Positions 39,856-47,977 of a stretch of 64,000 nt of DNA are shown one piece after another. Source of the stretch: Pedobacter yonginensis (GTDB lineage Bacteria > Bacteroidota > Bacteroidia > Sphingobacteriales > Sphingobacteriaceae); assembly GCF_003173595.1 (NCBI RefSeq), contig NZ_QGNZ01000001.1, forward strand, positions 372,001 to 436,000, given 5' to 3'. The number at the start of each line of letters is the position of its first letter. The first letter of the stretch is position 1. The notes beneath the pieces are model-generated. The model made no database searches. It was given only the letters and a program-made list of their open reading frames with translations, and was not told where the DNA came from. Position numbers and translations under genes: made by a program.

Positions 39856-40719
39856 CTATCTTGATAAGGTTGCCAACTTATTTTTAAAAAGATCCATTGT
39901 TCTTTGCCAAGCCAATTTCGCTGCGGCTTCATTATATCTGGTAGGTGAGGTGTTGTTGTTAAAAGCATGATTTACACCTTCGTAGATATAGAGTTTATAA
40001 TCTATTTTATTGTCCTTCAAGGCTTGCTCATAGGCAGGAATGCCCGCATTAATACGTTCATCTAAACCCCCATAGTGAAGCATGATGCTTGATTTAATTT
40101 TGCCAACTTCCGCTGTAGCAGGTTGGGCACCATAATAGGCAACTGCTGCATTCAATTTCGGATCGTTTACCGCCAGTTTATTTGCCATTCCACCACCCCA
40201 ACAAAAACCAATGCAGCCCACTTTTCCATTTCCATCTTTTCTGTTGCGTAAATAATCGAGTCCCTTCAAATAATTTTGTAAGTTTTTGTTTGGATCCAGC
40301 TTGCCAATCAATTCTCTGCCTTTATCCTCGTCAGTTGGTGTGCCGCCAAGTGGCGATAAAGCATCAATCCCGAGCGCAATAAAGCCTTCTGAAGCTACTC
40401 TTTTAGTTACATCGATGATATGAGGGTTCAAACCTCTGTTTTCGTGAATAACCACTACCGAACCCAAATTCTTTTTTCCCTTTGGTTTAGCTAGTACGGC
40501 TTTAATTTCTCCATCTACACCCGCATAGGTGATATTTTCAACGTCGATATCATCACTATTAAATTCTGCTGCTGCGGCATAATTATTTTCGAGCATGGGC
40601 AAAATGGTCATCGCTAAAGCCGTGCTGCCTGCAAGTATGGCAAGCTTTTTCATGAAATCTTTGCGATTGAGTTGGCTATGCGTGTATTGATCGTAAAGCG
40701 TAATAATTTTCTGGTCCAT
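39856..40719 (-). CDS. Exported dienelactone hydrolase-family protein
   Basis: The protein has 287 residues. After an N-terminal extension with NRKDFMKKLAILAG, a Tat-like export segment, residues about 60-285 form an alpha/beta hydrolase of the dienelactone hydrolase family. The nucleophile is Cys173 in GCIGFCWGGG, the acid Asp is in GGLDERI and the catalytic His is in GVNHAF; the Glu93 in IHENRG matches the family's Cys-activating residue. The substrate is unknown. A TatA gene lies 4 kb downstream. Confidence 0.9.
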   Translation of the reverse strand: MDQKIITLYDQYTHSQLNRKDFMKKLAILAGSTALAMTILPMLENNYAAAAEFNSDDIDVENITYAGVDGEIKAVLAKPKGKKNLGSVVVIHENRGLNPHIIDVTKRVASEGFIALGIDALSPLGGTPTDEDKGRELIGKLDPNKNLQNYLKGLDYLRNRKDGNGKVGCIGFCWGGGMANKLAVNDPKLNAAVAYYGAQPATAEVGKIKSSIMLHYGGLDERINAGIPAYEQALKDNKIDYKLYIYEGVNHAFNNNTSPTRYNEAAAKLAWQRTMDLFKNKLATLSR

Positions 40720-40922
40720 GGGGTTGATTTTGAATTATTTACCCAATATAAACATGCTTTGGGATATTTTATAATCGTATTCTAAAATTTACAAACGATT
40801 TCAATCCCTTTAACAAGTTTTCCTCAGTCGATTTAACAGATAGTTTAATGTATTAACAACATAATTAATCTACCTTACCAAGGTTATCGGCATTTGCTTT
40901 AAAAAGGTAATCGACATCTCAT

Positions 40923-41516
40923 TTGGAGAAAATATTTGATGTGCTCATCGACAGTTTTGTTGAGCATGAGGTTGGTATCGCCAATCACTTTCTAAGTGTC
41001 TCTTTGGCGGCCCACCTAAAAGAAAATCTAGTTCACTTAATTCGGCAGGAAGAACTTCTTCCTGCAAAAATCGGGAACAATGAAACGAGCCATGAAGATA
41101 ATCAGATTAGAAGTGATGTGATTTATTGGTTGGATAGAAAGCATGAGAATCAATATGAAAATGAATTCTTGGATGTGATGGATAGATTCGTAGTGTATTT
41201 AAACAGTACCTGCTACACTGGCATCACAGGTTATGAGTTTCATTACACACTTTATGAAAAGGGTGCCTACTACAAAAAGCACATCGATCAGTTTCAAAGC
41301 AACGGGAGCAGGAAATTTTCTATGGTTATGTATTTAAACGAAAATTGGATGGCTACAGATGGGGGAGAACTCTGCATACACCACGAAAATACACAACAGC
41401 ATATTTCACCGGAAAACCGCAAGGGTGTATTTTTTAAAAGCGATGAACTGGAACACGAAGTTTTAATGACAAGTGTTCCCAGAATGAGCATAACTGGCTG
41501 GTTAAAAATTAATTAA
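40923..41516 (+). CDS. 2-oxoglutarate/Fe(II) oxygenase (TTG start)
   Basis: The protein has 197 residues. The facial triad of the prolyl-4-hydroxylase-like family is visible: HID in YYKKHIDQF and the distal His in LEHEVLM, with the 2-oxoglutarate-binding Arg in RMSITGWL. A stop 15 bases upstream and no ATG before residue 87 make TTG at 40923 the likely start. It is cytoplasmic and presumably hydroxylates a protein or small molecule that cannot be inferred. Confidence 0.83.
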   Translation: MEKIFDVLIDSFVEHEVGIANHFLSVSLAAHLKENLVHLIRQEELLPAKIGNNETSHEDNQIRSDVIYWLDRKHENQYENEFLDVMDRFVVYLNSTCYTGITGYEFHYTLYEKGAYYKKHIDQFQSNGSRKFSMVMYLNENWMATDGGELCIHHENTQQHISPENRKGVFFKSDELEHEVLMTSVPRMSITGWLKIN

Positions 41517-41574
41517 GCTAAGTTCGGTTGAAGGTATAAGCGTGAAAGATCAAAGGCGATTGATACCCATTAAG

Positions 41575-41595
41575 ATGCTGAAATAAATTCAGCAT
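41575..41595. repeat. Short intergenic palindrome, ATGCTGAA-N5-TTCAGCAT
   Basis: An 8-bp perfect inverted repeat is followed by GACGG. Hairpins of the form CTGAA-loop-TTCAG-ATGACG are recurrent intergenic elements in many Bacteroidota genomes (from memory). It lies between convergent genes and may act in mRNA 3'-end formation. Confidence 0.5.
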
Positions 41596-41771
41596 GACGG
41601 ATTGTTTTTTCAGCAGGACGGATGGGTTCAAGGTATCGTCACACCGAACTTATTTCATTGTCTTTGTTTTTGAAAGATATTTGTTTATCCAAATTCAAAT
41701 TAATTTATTTAATATATTGAATTCCAGATTGTTTTTTTTGAAGACCTCCGTCTGCACACCAAAACTTTAGA

Positions 41772-42191
41772 TTAATTTTCTTCCGTATATTTCTTGAAAT
41801 CATCTAAAATAGCTTGCCACCCGTCTTGTTGCATCTCCCTAGGATTCATTTGTTCAGGATCAAAAGTTTCTATAACATTTGTTTGATCTCCATTTCCTTC
41901 AAACACAATTTTTACTTTTCTACCATCTTCTATGGTATATTCAATGACTTTATTTTCTATTACGTTGGTATATGTCCCGCCAAAATCAAAACTCATACTG
42001 CCATCTCTTGCAGCCATTGTGGTTGAAAATTTGCCGCCACTACGCAAATCGTTTTCAGCCTTTGGTGCATGCCAATCTGGCGATGCAAAAGCCCATTGCG
42101 TAATGTGTTCTGGATTGGTCCAAAATTCCCAGACTTTTTCTATCGGAGCATTGACAATGACTTTAACTGTGATTGATGCGCTGTTTTCCAT
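41772..42191 (-). CDS. SRPBCC/AHSA1-family protein
   Basis: From ATG 42191 the product has 139 residues; an upstream in-frame ATG (42230) adds 13 residues not typical of the family. The pattern is that of activator of Hsp90 ATPase-like START proteins: ITVKVIVNAPIEKVWEFWTNPEHITQWAFASPDW, DLRSGGKFST, and QDGWQAILDDFKKYTE at the end. It is a small hydrophobic-ligand-binding fold without known ligand here. Confidence 0.88.
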   Translation of the reverse strand: MENSASITVKVIVNAPIEKVWEFWTNPEHITQWAFASPDWHAPKAENDLRSGGKFSTTMAARDGSMSFDFGGTYTNVIENKVIEYTIEDGRKVKIVFEGNGDQTNVIETFDPEQMNPREMQQDGWQAILDDFKKYTEEN

Positions 42192-42297
42192 GTTTCTACT
42201 ATTTAATTTATGAATGTAAAAATAACACAACTTTAGCCAGCTGAAAAGGGCATATGCGACAATTTAAGGGTGTAAATTTACAATTTAGATAAAAAAA

Positions 42298-42324
42298 AGC
42301 CATTCATATATGCTATGAATGGCT
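42298..42324 (-). terminator. Terminator of the 53-residue gene
   Basis: AGCCATTCATA (42298-42308) pairs perfectly with TATGAATGGCT (42314-42324). Eight A residues precede it on the + strand, giving a T tract on the minus strand. Confidence 0.85.
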
Positions 42325-42344
42325 GTGGATTATTTTTTGATGTA

Positions 42345-42506
42345 TTATTTCTTGATGATGGATATGCTTCTCCCATTCACTAAAACCACGTAGTATTTAT
42401 CGTTATCTACCAATTTTTGTACGGTGATGGAATTTTCATCAGAATCTTTTTGATCTTGACCAAATTTTATGAGCGCTGGTTGCGATTTATAATAGGTTAC
42501 GTCCAT
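42345..42506 (-). CDS. Small protein of 53 residues, unknown function
   Basis: A 54-codon minus-strand frame runs from ATG at 42506 to a TAA at 42345-42347. It is followed 21 bases later by an intrinsic terminator on the same strand, strong contextual support for a real gene. The product is soluble and beta-rich in appearance: MDVTYYKSQPALIKFGQ, an acidic segment, then ITVQKLVDNDKYYVVLVN and GRSISIIKK. No signal peptide or named family is recognised. Confidence 0.65.
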   Translation of the reverse strand: MDVTYYKSQPALIKFGQDQKDSDENSITVQKLVDNDKYYVVLVNGRSISIIKK

Positions 42507-42764
42507 GATGAAATATATTTGATTATAATTATTAAACGAATTAATAGCGTAAATGTTTTAAACACAGCGAATTAATTCAACATCGTATTGCGCTTGGCTA
42601 GAAAAACTTATTTATATAACGTAAGTCATACACGATATAGTACAAGTTAGGAGATAAATCGGTTTCCAATTGGTGTAATGAAAACATATTATAAATGTTC
42701 ATTCAATACTATACCCAGCAAAGCTCCCCAATCAAAATATATTGATATAAATGGTGTGTAAAGG

Positions 42765-43283
42765 TTAATGAATGTCTTCGTAAACAAAAGTGACCGTATC
42801 TTTCGAAACTAATCCACTCATGTTACTACCGTTGTAAGTCAGTTTATAACTCGACCCAGTTTTTAAATCATAACCTTTCAGTAAATCTGCATTGGCAACC
42901 AAACTGTCACCAGGTTTAACGTTGGTATAGCTGTCGGCGGGTGGCGGCATCATTCGTTTAGCCATGGCACCTTTGTAAGCTACTTCTTCACCTTTCTCAT
43001 TGGTAATATCTAAATATTTACTCATCAGGGGTTCAAATGGCGTATGCCAAATGCAAAAGCTTTTAGTAGAGTCTGTGTTGTTGTAAACGACAAACCTCAT
43101 AACTAAGGGTTCTCCCTGGATAACTTTGCCGTTAACGGAGATTTTGGTTTCTAGAGAATCAGCAACGTTTAGAGCGTCTTTTTGAACGCCTTCACTCAGG
43201 TCGTTGCCTGAGGTTCTGGTTGCTTGACTGCATGCCGAAAATAATAAAAGTAGGGCGGGTACAATTAATTTAAGATTTTTCAT
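42765..43283 (-). CDS. Lipoprotein resembling the N-terminal domain of M35-type peptidases
   Basis: From ATG 43283 the product has 172 residues, with lipoprotein signal LLLFSAC. The mature part is an Ig-like beta-sandwich: EPLVMRFVVYNNTDSTKSFCIWHTPFEP, EVAYKGAMAKRMMPPPADSY, PGDSLVANADLLKGYDL and a final SYKLTYNG strand. This succession resembles the non-catalytic N-terminal domain of lysine-specific/deuterolysin-like metallopeptidases. There is no HEXXH motif, so it is not a peptidase. A role as inhibitor or binding protein is a guess. Confidence 0.7.
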   Translation of the reverse strand: MKNLKLIVPALLLLFSACSQATRTSGNDLSEGVQKDALNVADSLETKISVNGKVIQGEPLVMRFVVYNNTDSTKSFCIWHTPFEPLMSKYLDITNEKGEEVAYKGAMAKRMMPPPADSYTNVKPGDSLVANADLLKGYDLKTGSSYKLTYNGSNMSGLVSKDTVTFVYEDIH

Positions 43284-43523
43284 TTTGAGCTGTTTTTTAA
43301 CTGGAGTGCTTGATAGATTATCTTTTATATAAGCAAAGAACAAGTCGTATTGTTTGATAAAATGGCATTCTGTCAAAATAACTCGATTTTGTATCAAAAA
43401 TATAACCTTGTTTTTCAAAATTCGTATCGAATGTTTAGTTAGGGTCATAACTATCCCGAAATGAATAGATTGACAGAATAAGCAATATTTTTGTACTTCT
43501 TATTTGTAATTCCCTATAATAAC

Positions 43524-44534
43524 ATGGACGAAAATCTTTTAAAAAATATACCATATTCCATTCTTGATCTTGCCACAGTATTGGATGGAGAAACCCCGGC
43601 CGACACCTTTCCAAAGAGTTTAGAACTCGCTCGTCAATCTGAAAAACTAGGTTATACCCGATATTGGTTTGCTGAGCATCATAATATGGCAGGTGTTGCC
43701 AGTTCTGCACCCTCAGTTTTAATTGGATATATTGCCAACGGCACCAAAACCATTCGAGTTGGGTCGGGTGGGATCATGTTGCCAAATCATGCTCCACTTA
43801 TTGTTGCAGAGCAGTTCGGTACGCTAGCATCACTTTATCCAAATCGAATAGACTTAGGCTTAGGCAGAGCGCCCGGAACCGATCAAGTAACCGCATTAGC
43901 CATAAGAGGAGAGAATTTTAATGCAGCGCACAATTTCCCAAGAGATGTGGAACAATTGCAAAGATTGTTCTCTAAAGAGAATAACAGCAGTAACGTAAGG
44001 GCTATTCCAGGGGAGGGGCTAAACATTCCAATTTGGATTTTAGGTTCCAGTACAGATAGCGCGAGGTTAGCCGCGGAAAAGGGATTGCCGTACGCATTTG
44101 CCAGTCATTTTGCACCAACCTATTTCGAACAGGCCATTCAAATCTATAAAACCAATTTCAAACCTTCAGCATATTTACAAAAACCCTATGTAATTGCATG
44201 CGTGAATGTTGTGATGGCAGATACGGATGCGGAAGCAGAACGCTTATCCAATTCGGTTAAGCAAATGTTTCTAGGTGTGATTACTGGGAAGAGAAATTTG
44301 CTTAAAGCACCAGTAGAAAATATGGATTTGGTTTGGAGCGTGTACGAGAAAGAAGCAGTTGAACAAATGCTAACCTATTCTTTTATTGGAGATAGCGGCA
44401 CGGTGAAAGAAAAATTGAGTGCTTTTGTTGCGTATTATGGGGTAGATGAGGTTATGGCAACTTCTCATATTTTTGATTTCGAGGCAAAACTTCATTCAAA
44501 TAAGTTATTTGCAAGTGTATTTACTGAGGCCTAA
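43524..44534 (+). CDS. LLM-class flavin-dependent oxidoreductase
   Basis: From ATG 43524 the product has 336 residues; an upstream ATG at 43491 is less likely. It belongs to the bacterial-luciferase-like monooxygenases: SILDLATVLDGETPADTF, RYWFAEHHNMAGVASSAP, IRVGSGGIMLPNHAPL.VAEQFGTLASLYP, RIDLGLGRAPGTD and PIWILGSSTDSARLAAEKG. This is the LuxA-like 'CE1758' subfamily. It uses reduced FMN on an unknown substrate. TATTTTTG at 43486-43493 could be a -7 box. Confidence 0.92.
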   Translation: MDENLLKNIPYSILDLATVLDGETPADTFPKSLELARQSEKLGYTRYWFAEHHNMAGVASSAPSVLIGYIANGTKTIRVGSGGIMLPNHAPLIVAEQFGTLASLYPNRIDLGLGRAPGTDQVTALAIRGENFNAAHNFPRDVEQLQRLFSKENNSSNVRAIPGEGLNIPIWILGSSTDSARLAAEKGLPYAFASHFAPTYFEQAIQIYKTNFKPSAYLQKPYVIACVNVVMADTDAEAERLSNSVKQMFLGVITGKRNLLKAPVENMDLVWSVYEKEAVEQMLTYSFIGDSGTVKEKLSAFVAYYGVDEVMATSHIFDFEAKLHSNKLFASVFTEA

Positions 44535-44632
44535 ACTTTATTTTTAAAAATAAGAACCGAAGGGCGCTATTCCACGTATCTTTAATAAACAATATAGAAA
44601 CCTAATTTTCAAAACCTTCTAAACTAAAAAAC

Positions 44633-44824
44633 ATGTTAAATACAACAGCAGCCATTCTTGGCGGACCAGAATTAATTATCATAGGCGTAGGGATTCTTTT
44701 ATTATTTGGTGGAAAGAAAATTCCTGAACTGATGAAAGGACTTGGTAAAGGCATTAAGGAATTTAAGAATGGCCAAGAGGGTACTGATGAACCGGTAGTA
44801 GTACAAAAAGAAGCCAAAGTATAG
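44633..44824 (+). CDS. tatA: TatA/E-type twin-arginine translocase subunit
   Basis: The protein has 63 residues: an N-terminal membrane helix (ELIIIGVGILLLFGG), the conserved FGGKKIPEL hinge and amphipathic helix (MKGLGKGIKEFKNG), then a short acidic-basic tail. It forms the pore of the Tat pathway for folded proteins. TatC is not in the window. Exported proteins with Tat-like signals are nearby (1214-2602, 39856-40719). A terminator follows the gene. Confidence 0.93.
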   Translation: MLNTTAAILGGPELIIIGVGILLLFGGKKIPELMKGLGKGIKEFKNGQEGTDEPVVVQKEAKV

Positions 44825-44839
44825 CACAAATATTTAAGC

Positions 44840-44869
44840 AAAAGCCTCCAATTTTAATTGGGGGCTTTT
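44840..44869. terminator. Bidirectional terminator between tatA and the cytochrome gene
   Basis: AAAAGCCTCCAATT (44840-44853) pairs with AATTGGGGGCTTTT (44856-44869) with one G-U pair. There are T runs on both strands, and the stop codon of the minus-strand cytochrome gene lies in the loop. Confidence 0.85.
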
Positions 44870-45255
44870 CGTTGCGGTTCTGATTTTCCATTGTGACAGG
44901 TGATGCAAGCGACTGCCATAAAGGGCTTTCCATCCTTCATTTCGTTATGAAAGTATTTCTTGTTGATTTTTGCAGTCATTCTCATCATTTCTCTTGCCCT
45001 TTCCTTTTCAGGTTTTTCATCACTCGCAAAATCCATTTTTCTCGGATTGTCTTTCATAGGCGCATGGCAAAATCCGCATTTTACACCCAGCGCCATTTTG
45101 AAGTTGTCCATCACTTTGTCTAATTCTTCGTGACTGATGTTTTTGGGAAGAACTTTTAAGTTTTTTGCTTTTTGATCTGGCGGAGGCATAAAAGCGCTCA
45201 GCGAGAATGCCAATCCAGAAATTAGCGCCATTGCAATCGTTTTTTTATAGTACAT
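44854..45255 (-). CDS. Small c-type cytochrome with two CxxCH motifs
   Basis: From ATG 45255 the product has 133 residues with a signal peptide (ends near AFSLSAF). Two haem-binding motifs, CGFCH and CITCH, are separated by about 50 residues. The layout resembles the 'photosynthetic reaction centre cytochrome c-like' domain found in many non-photosynthetic Bacteroidota: LKVLPKNISHEELDKVMDNFKMALGVKCGFCHAP. It is probably a periplasmic electron carrier. An upstream ATG at 45294 is not favoured. Confidence 0.85.
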   Translation of the reverse strand: MYYKKTIAMALISGLAFSLSAFMPPPDQKAKNLKVLPKNISHEELDKVMDNFKMALGVKCGFCHAPMKDNPRKMDFASDEKPEKERAREMMRMTAKINKKYFHNEMKDGKPFMAVACITCHNGKSEPQRKAPN

Positions 45256-45490
45256 CGGATGTGAGTTGTTGTGAACGAATATAAGCAATTGCATTATTTT
45301 ATTTTCGTAAGTATCATTGTATCAATAATTTTAGACTGATAAATCCACCTTCGGAATTCTTGTGCTGATAGGTTGAGGAAGCTCAGAAAAGGAAATCTCC
45401 ACTTCAATCCATATTGACTCTTCAAAAAAAGCAATCGGGGAAATAAAACGTACGAGAGAAATTACATCGCTGTTATTTCGGCAAAACAGG

Positions 45491-45516
45491 AAAACCTTCC
45501 ATTTCTGAAAGGTTTT
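45491..45516 (-). terminator. Terminator after tRNA pair 1
   Basis: AAAACCTTCCA and TGAAAGGTTTT form an 11-position stem with one mismatch and a 4-base loop, 8 bases beyond the 3' end of tRNA-Leu on the minus strand. It nearly matches the hairpin at 45830-45855. Confidence 0.75.
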
Positions 45517-45524
45517 TAGTCTAG

Positions 45525-45609
45525 TACTCAGAGCGGGAATCGAACCCGCACGCCTGTTAAGGGCACAGGATTTTAAGTCCTGCGTGTCTACCAGTTCCAC
45601 CATCTGAGC
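45525..45609 (-). tRNA. tRNA-Leu (anticodon TAA), copy 1
   Basis: This 85-base tRNA has a long variable arm as expected for Leu. Acceptor stem GCTCAGA/TCTGAGT, discriminator A at 45525, D-arm GTGGAACTGGTAGACAC, anticodon stem CAGGA/TCCTG around the TAA anticodon, and T-arm GGTTCGATTCC. The CCA end is not encoded. Confidence 0.96.
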
Positions 45610-45663
45610 ATCGAGCAATAAGGCTCTTAAAATAAATGCCTCCTGGTAGGAAGGCATTTATGG

Positions 45664-45736
<73 letters not shown>

Positions 45737-45772
45737 AGAAAAGAAGACATTCGATGTATTCCTTTGGGGTTG

Positions 45773-45802
45773 CAAATATAGAAATATTACTTTCTAAATC
45801 AA
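45773..45802 (-). promoter_or_regulatory. Promoter of tRNA pair 1
   Basis: On the minus strand a TTG (45802-45800) is followed, after exactly 19 bases, by TATATTTG (45780-45773). This is the Bacteroidota primary sigma-factor consensus TTG-N19-TAnnTTTG. The tRNA-Gly gene begins about 36 bases further on. Confidence 0.85.
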
Positions 45803-45829
45803 AAATAATTAAATAAAATTTTAAAACAA

Positions 45830-45855
45830 AAAACCTTTCATTTCTGAAAGGTTTT
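45830..45855. terminator. Perfect terminator hairpin upstream of tRNA pair 1
   Basis: AAAACCTTTCA and TGAAAGGTTTT form an 11-bp perfect stem with a TTTC loop. It is almost the same as the hairpin that ends tRNA pair 1, yet it lies on the promoter side of the pair, with no close gene that it would obviously terminate. Confidence 0.75.
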
Positions 45856-46255
45856 ATTCGATTTTTTTAAGTTTTTGGAATGAGAGATTTATTGAACATG
45901 TTCATTTTTCTTAAGGGTTGAAGGAAGGTTTTACATAGAAAGACAATTTGATTGTCCTTATACCCCAGAATAAAAATTGAAAATTCCCCCTTTGAATTGT
46001 TTAGTTTTAGGTGAATGGGAGATTTTTATAACACTTCAATATTACAGGTGTTAATTACATTTTTTAGTGTTAGAAAGAACACCATGCCTGAACGGTTAAA
46101 ACATAATAACAGGTTGTGGTTTCGTATTGCAGAACTAGATGTAATTTTGGGCGCATTGGCGATATTTAGCCTAACTATTATTATATATAAAAATTTGTGC
46201 CTTTTTTTATCTTTAGGTTTATTTACAATTCTACGAAACATTAACAACGCTCTAA
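45856..46255. other. 400-base stretch before the propeller gene
   Basis: Very AT-rich. A hydrophobic frame beginning MPERLKHNNRLW (46084) runs into the next gene in another frame and is probably chance. I see no convincing promoter. Confidence 0.35.
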
Positions 46256-47698
46256 ATGAAAAAAATATTTTTTCCCTTAATATTAAATCTCTTGTCGATA
46301 GCGCTACACGCCCAAAATCTATATCCAGAAAAATTCCAGGACTGCAAGGCGTCAATTTTTTGCTTAGATTGTGGTGACACGCAAGCACAGCCTCCCCGCT
46401 CCATCCTACAGGAAATCATGTCAAATCTTGACAAGAACAGTGCAACAACTTTACGAGGAATTATAGAGATTCAACTATTGATTGACGAAAATGGAAAGCC
46501 CTGTCTACTTAGTGCAGAAAATAAAACAAATATCTCCTCTACAGCGTTGAAGCTTCAATCCGCAATAAATAATACATCAAACTGGACCCCAGCGATTTCA
46601 GGAGCCAAAAAAGAGATCAGCTCGGTGGCTATTATTCTTCAATTTGAAAATGGGAGACTAAATGCAAAGAGAAGAGTATTTAATTTTACTAATCAATCAA
46701 ATATGAAGGTGGTTGGCACGCCAGAACTTAAAGGTAGTGACAAAAGCAAATTGAGTGAAACTTGGACCGTTTATACCCAGCAAAATTCAGAGCTTCCATG
46801 GGATATGACTAGATCGGTTTCAGTAGATGTTGATAATAATGTTTGGATAGGTACTGATAACGGCATCGTAAAAATTAAGGATGGTAGATGGGAACATTTC
46901 AATAGTACGAATACGATGATTAGGCCTAAAGAATATAATAAAAATGAATTAGAGTCTGTTAGGGACTTGGAAATTGACAAGAAGAACAATAAGTGGTTTG
47001 TAATTGGTTATGATGTTTATAAGTACAATGATAAAAACTGGACAAAATACGACTCCTTAAATTCACCTATAAATTGGGCAAGAAAGATTTTTATAGATCA
47101 ATCAAATAATGCGTGGTTTACTTCCTGGGAAGGGGTGGCAAAATTTGATGGAAACAAGTGGATTACGCTAACTAAAGAAAATTCAAAATTGCCGACAAAT
47201 AAAACCTTAGGCGTTTATGTAGATCGTAAAAGTAGAGTTTGGATAGGCACATTTGAAGGAAACGTAAGAATTGAAAATGGGAAAACAATCCAATTAAACG
47301 ACAAAAATTCACCTCTTTCTAAAGCTTATATTTCTATGGCATATGAGGATAAAGCGGGAAATTTGTGGCTTAGCTTATACAACGGGAAGGGAACGGGGGC
47401 AGGAATGTATATTCTAAAAACTAACGGAGCGTGGGAAAGAATTTTGGGGGATAATCCGAAGATGTTTGCAGAAAATAGTATTAACTATTTCTTGTTAGAT
47501 GAAGAAAAAAAGACACTTTGGATTTCCCAAAATAATGTAGGAATACTAAAATATAACTTATCAAACAAAAATCTAGAGATTTATACTACAGAAAATTCAA
47601 ATGTTCCAAGTGTTAACATTGAAAAAATAACAAAAGATAAAAATGGCGCAATTTGGGCAGCTACCTATGCAGGAGTAATAAAGACAAACATTAAATAA
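46256..47698 (+). CDS. Secreted two-component-type propeller protein without kinase
   Basis: The protein has 480 residues, with a signal peptide ending at ALHAQN. Residues about 60-140 resemble a TonB C-terminal-like domain (RGIIEIQLLIDENGKPCLL). From about 165 onward there are Reg_prop-type blades of the kind found in the sensors of hybrid two-component systems: NNVWIGTDNGIVKIKDGRWEHF, NNAWFTSWEGVAKFDGNKW, SRVWIGTFEGNVRI, NLWLSLYNG and AIWAATYAGVIK. No membrane anchor, kinase or regulator follows, so it is a free periplasmic or secreted propeller. It lies in the AT-rich segment between the duplicated tRNA pairs. Confidence 0.8.
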   Translation: MKKIFFPLILNLLSIALHAQNLYPEKFQDCKASIFCLDCGDTQAQPPRSILQEIMSNLDKNSATTLRGIIEIQLLIDENGKPCLLSAENKTNISSTALKLQSAINNTSNWTPAISGAKKEISSVAIILQFENGRLNAKRRVFNFTNQSNMKVVGTPELKGSDKSKLSETWTVYTQQNSELPWDMTRSVSVDVDNNVWIGTDNGIVKIKDGRWEHFNSTNTMIRPKEYNKNELESVRDLEIDKKNNKWFVIGYDVYKYNDKNWTKYDSLNSPINWARKIFIDQSNNAWFTSWEGVAKFDGNKWITLTKENSKLPTNKTLGVYVDRKSRVWIGTFEGNVRIENGKTIQLNDKNSPLSKAYISMAYEDKAGNLWLSLYNGKGTGAGMYILKTNGAWERILGDNPKMFAENSINYFLLDEEKKTLWISQNNVGILKYNLSNKNLEIYTTENSNVPSVNIEKITKDKNGAIWAATYAGVIKTNIK

Positions 47699-47977
47699 CA
47701 TTATCCAAAGATCTCTCGCCTTTACGATGTAAAAGAAAATACTGCTAAAGGGGTGCTTGGCAAAAATTGGTGGCAATTCATCTTAACCATCTGTTTTTCT
47801 AAGAACATTAAATCTTAGGGAAACCCCAGAACGCTATATGCAATTCTGAGTGCAACCTTTCATAGCATACCTGCAAATTCAAATAGAAGACATGGCTATG
47901 AATTTATTATGGAATAATCACGTTATCAACATCATCCCCATAACAAAAAAGCGAATTAACTACGATACTGCGAGCGC

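Noticed and set aside
46015-46377. Open frame of 120 codons before the propeller gene
   Set aside because: It overlaps the well-supported propeller gene by more than 100 bases in another frame and resembles random AT-rich sequence; an equally long frame lies antisense to it.
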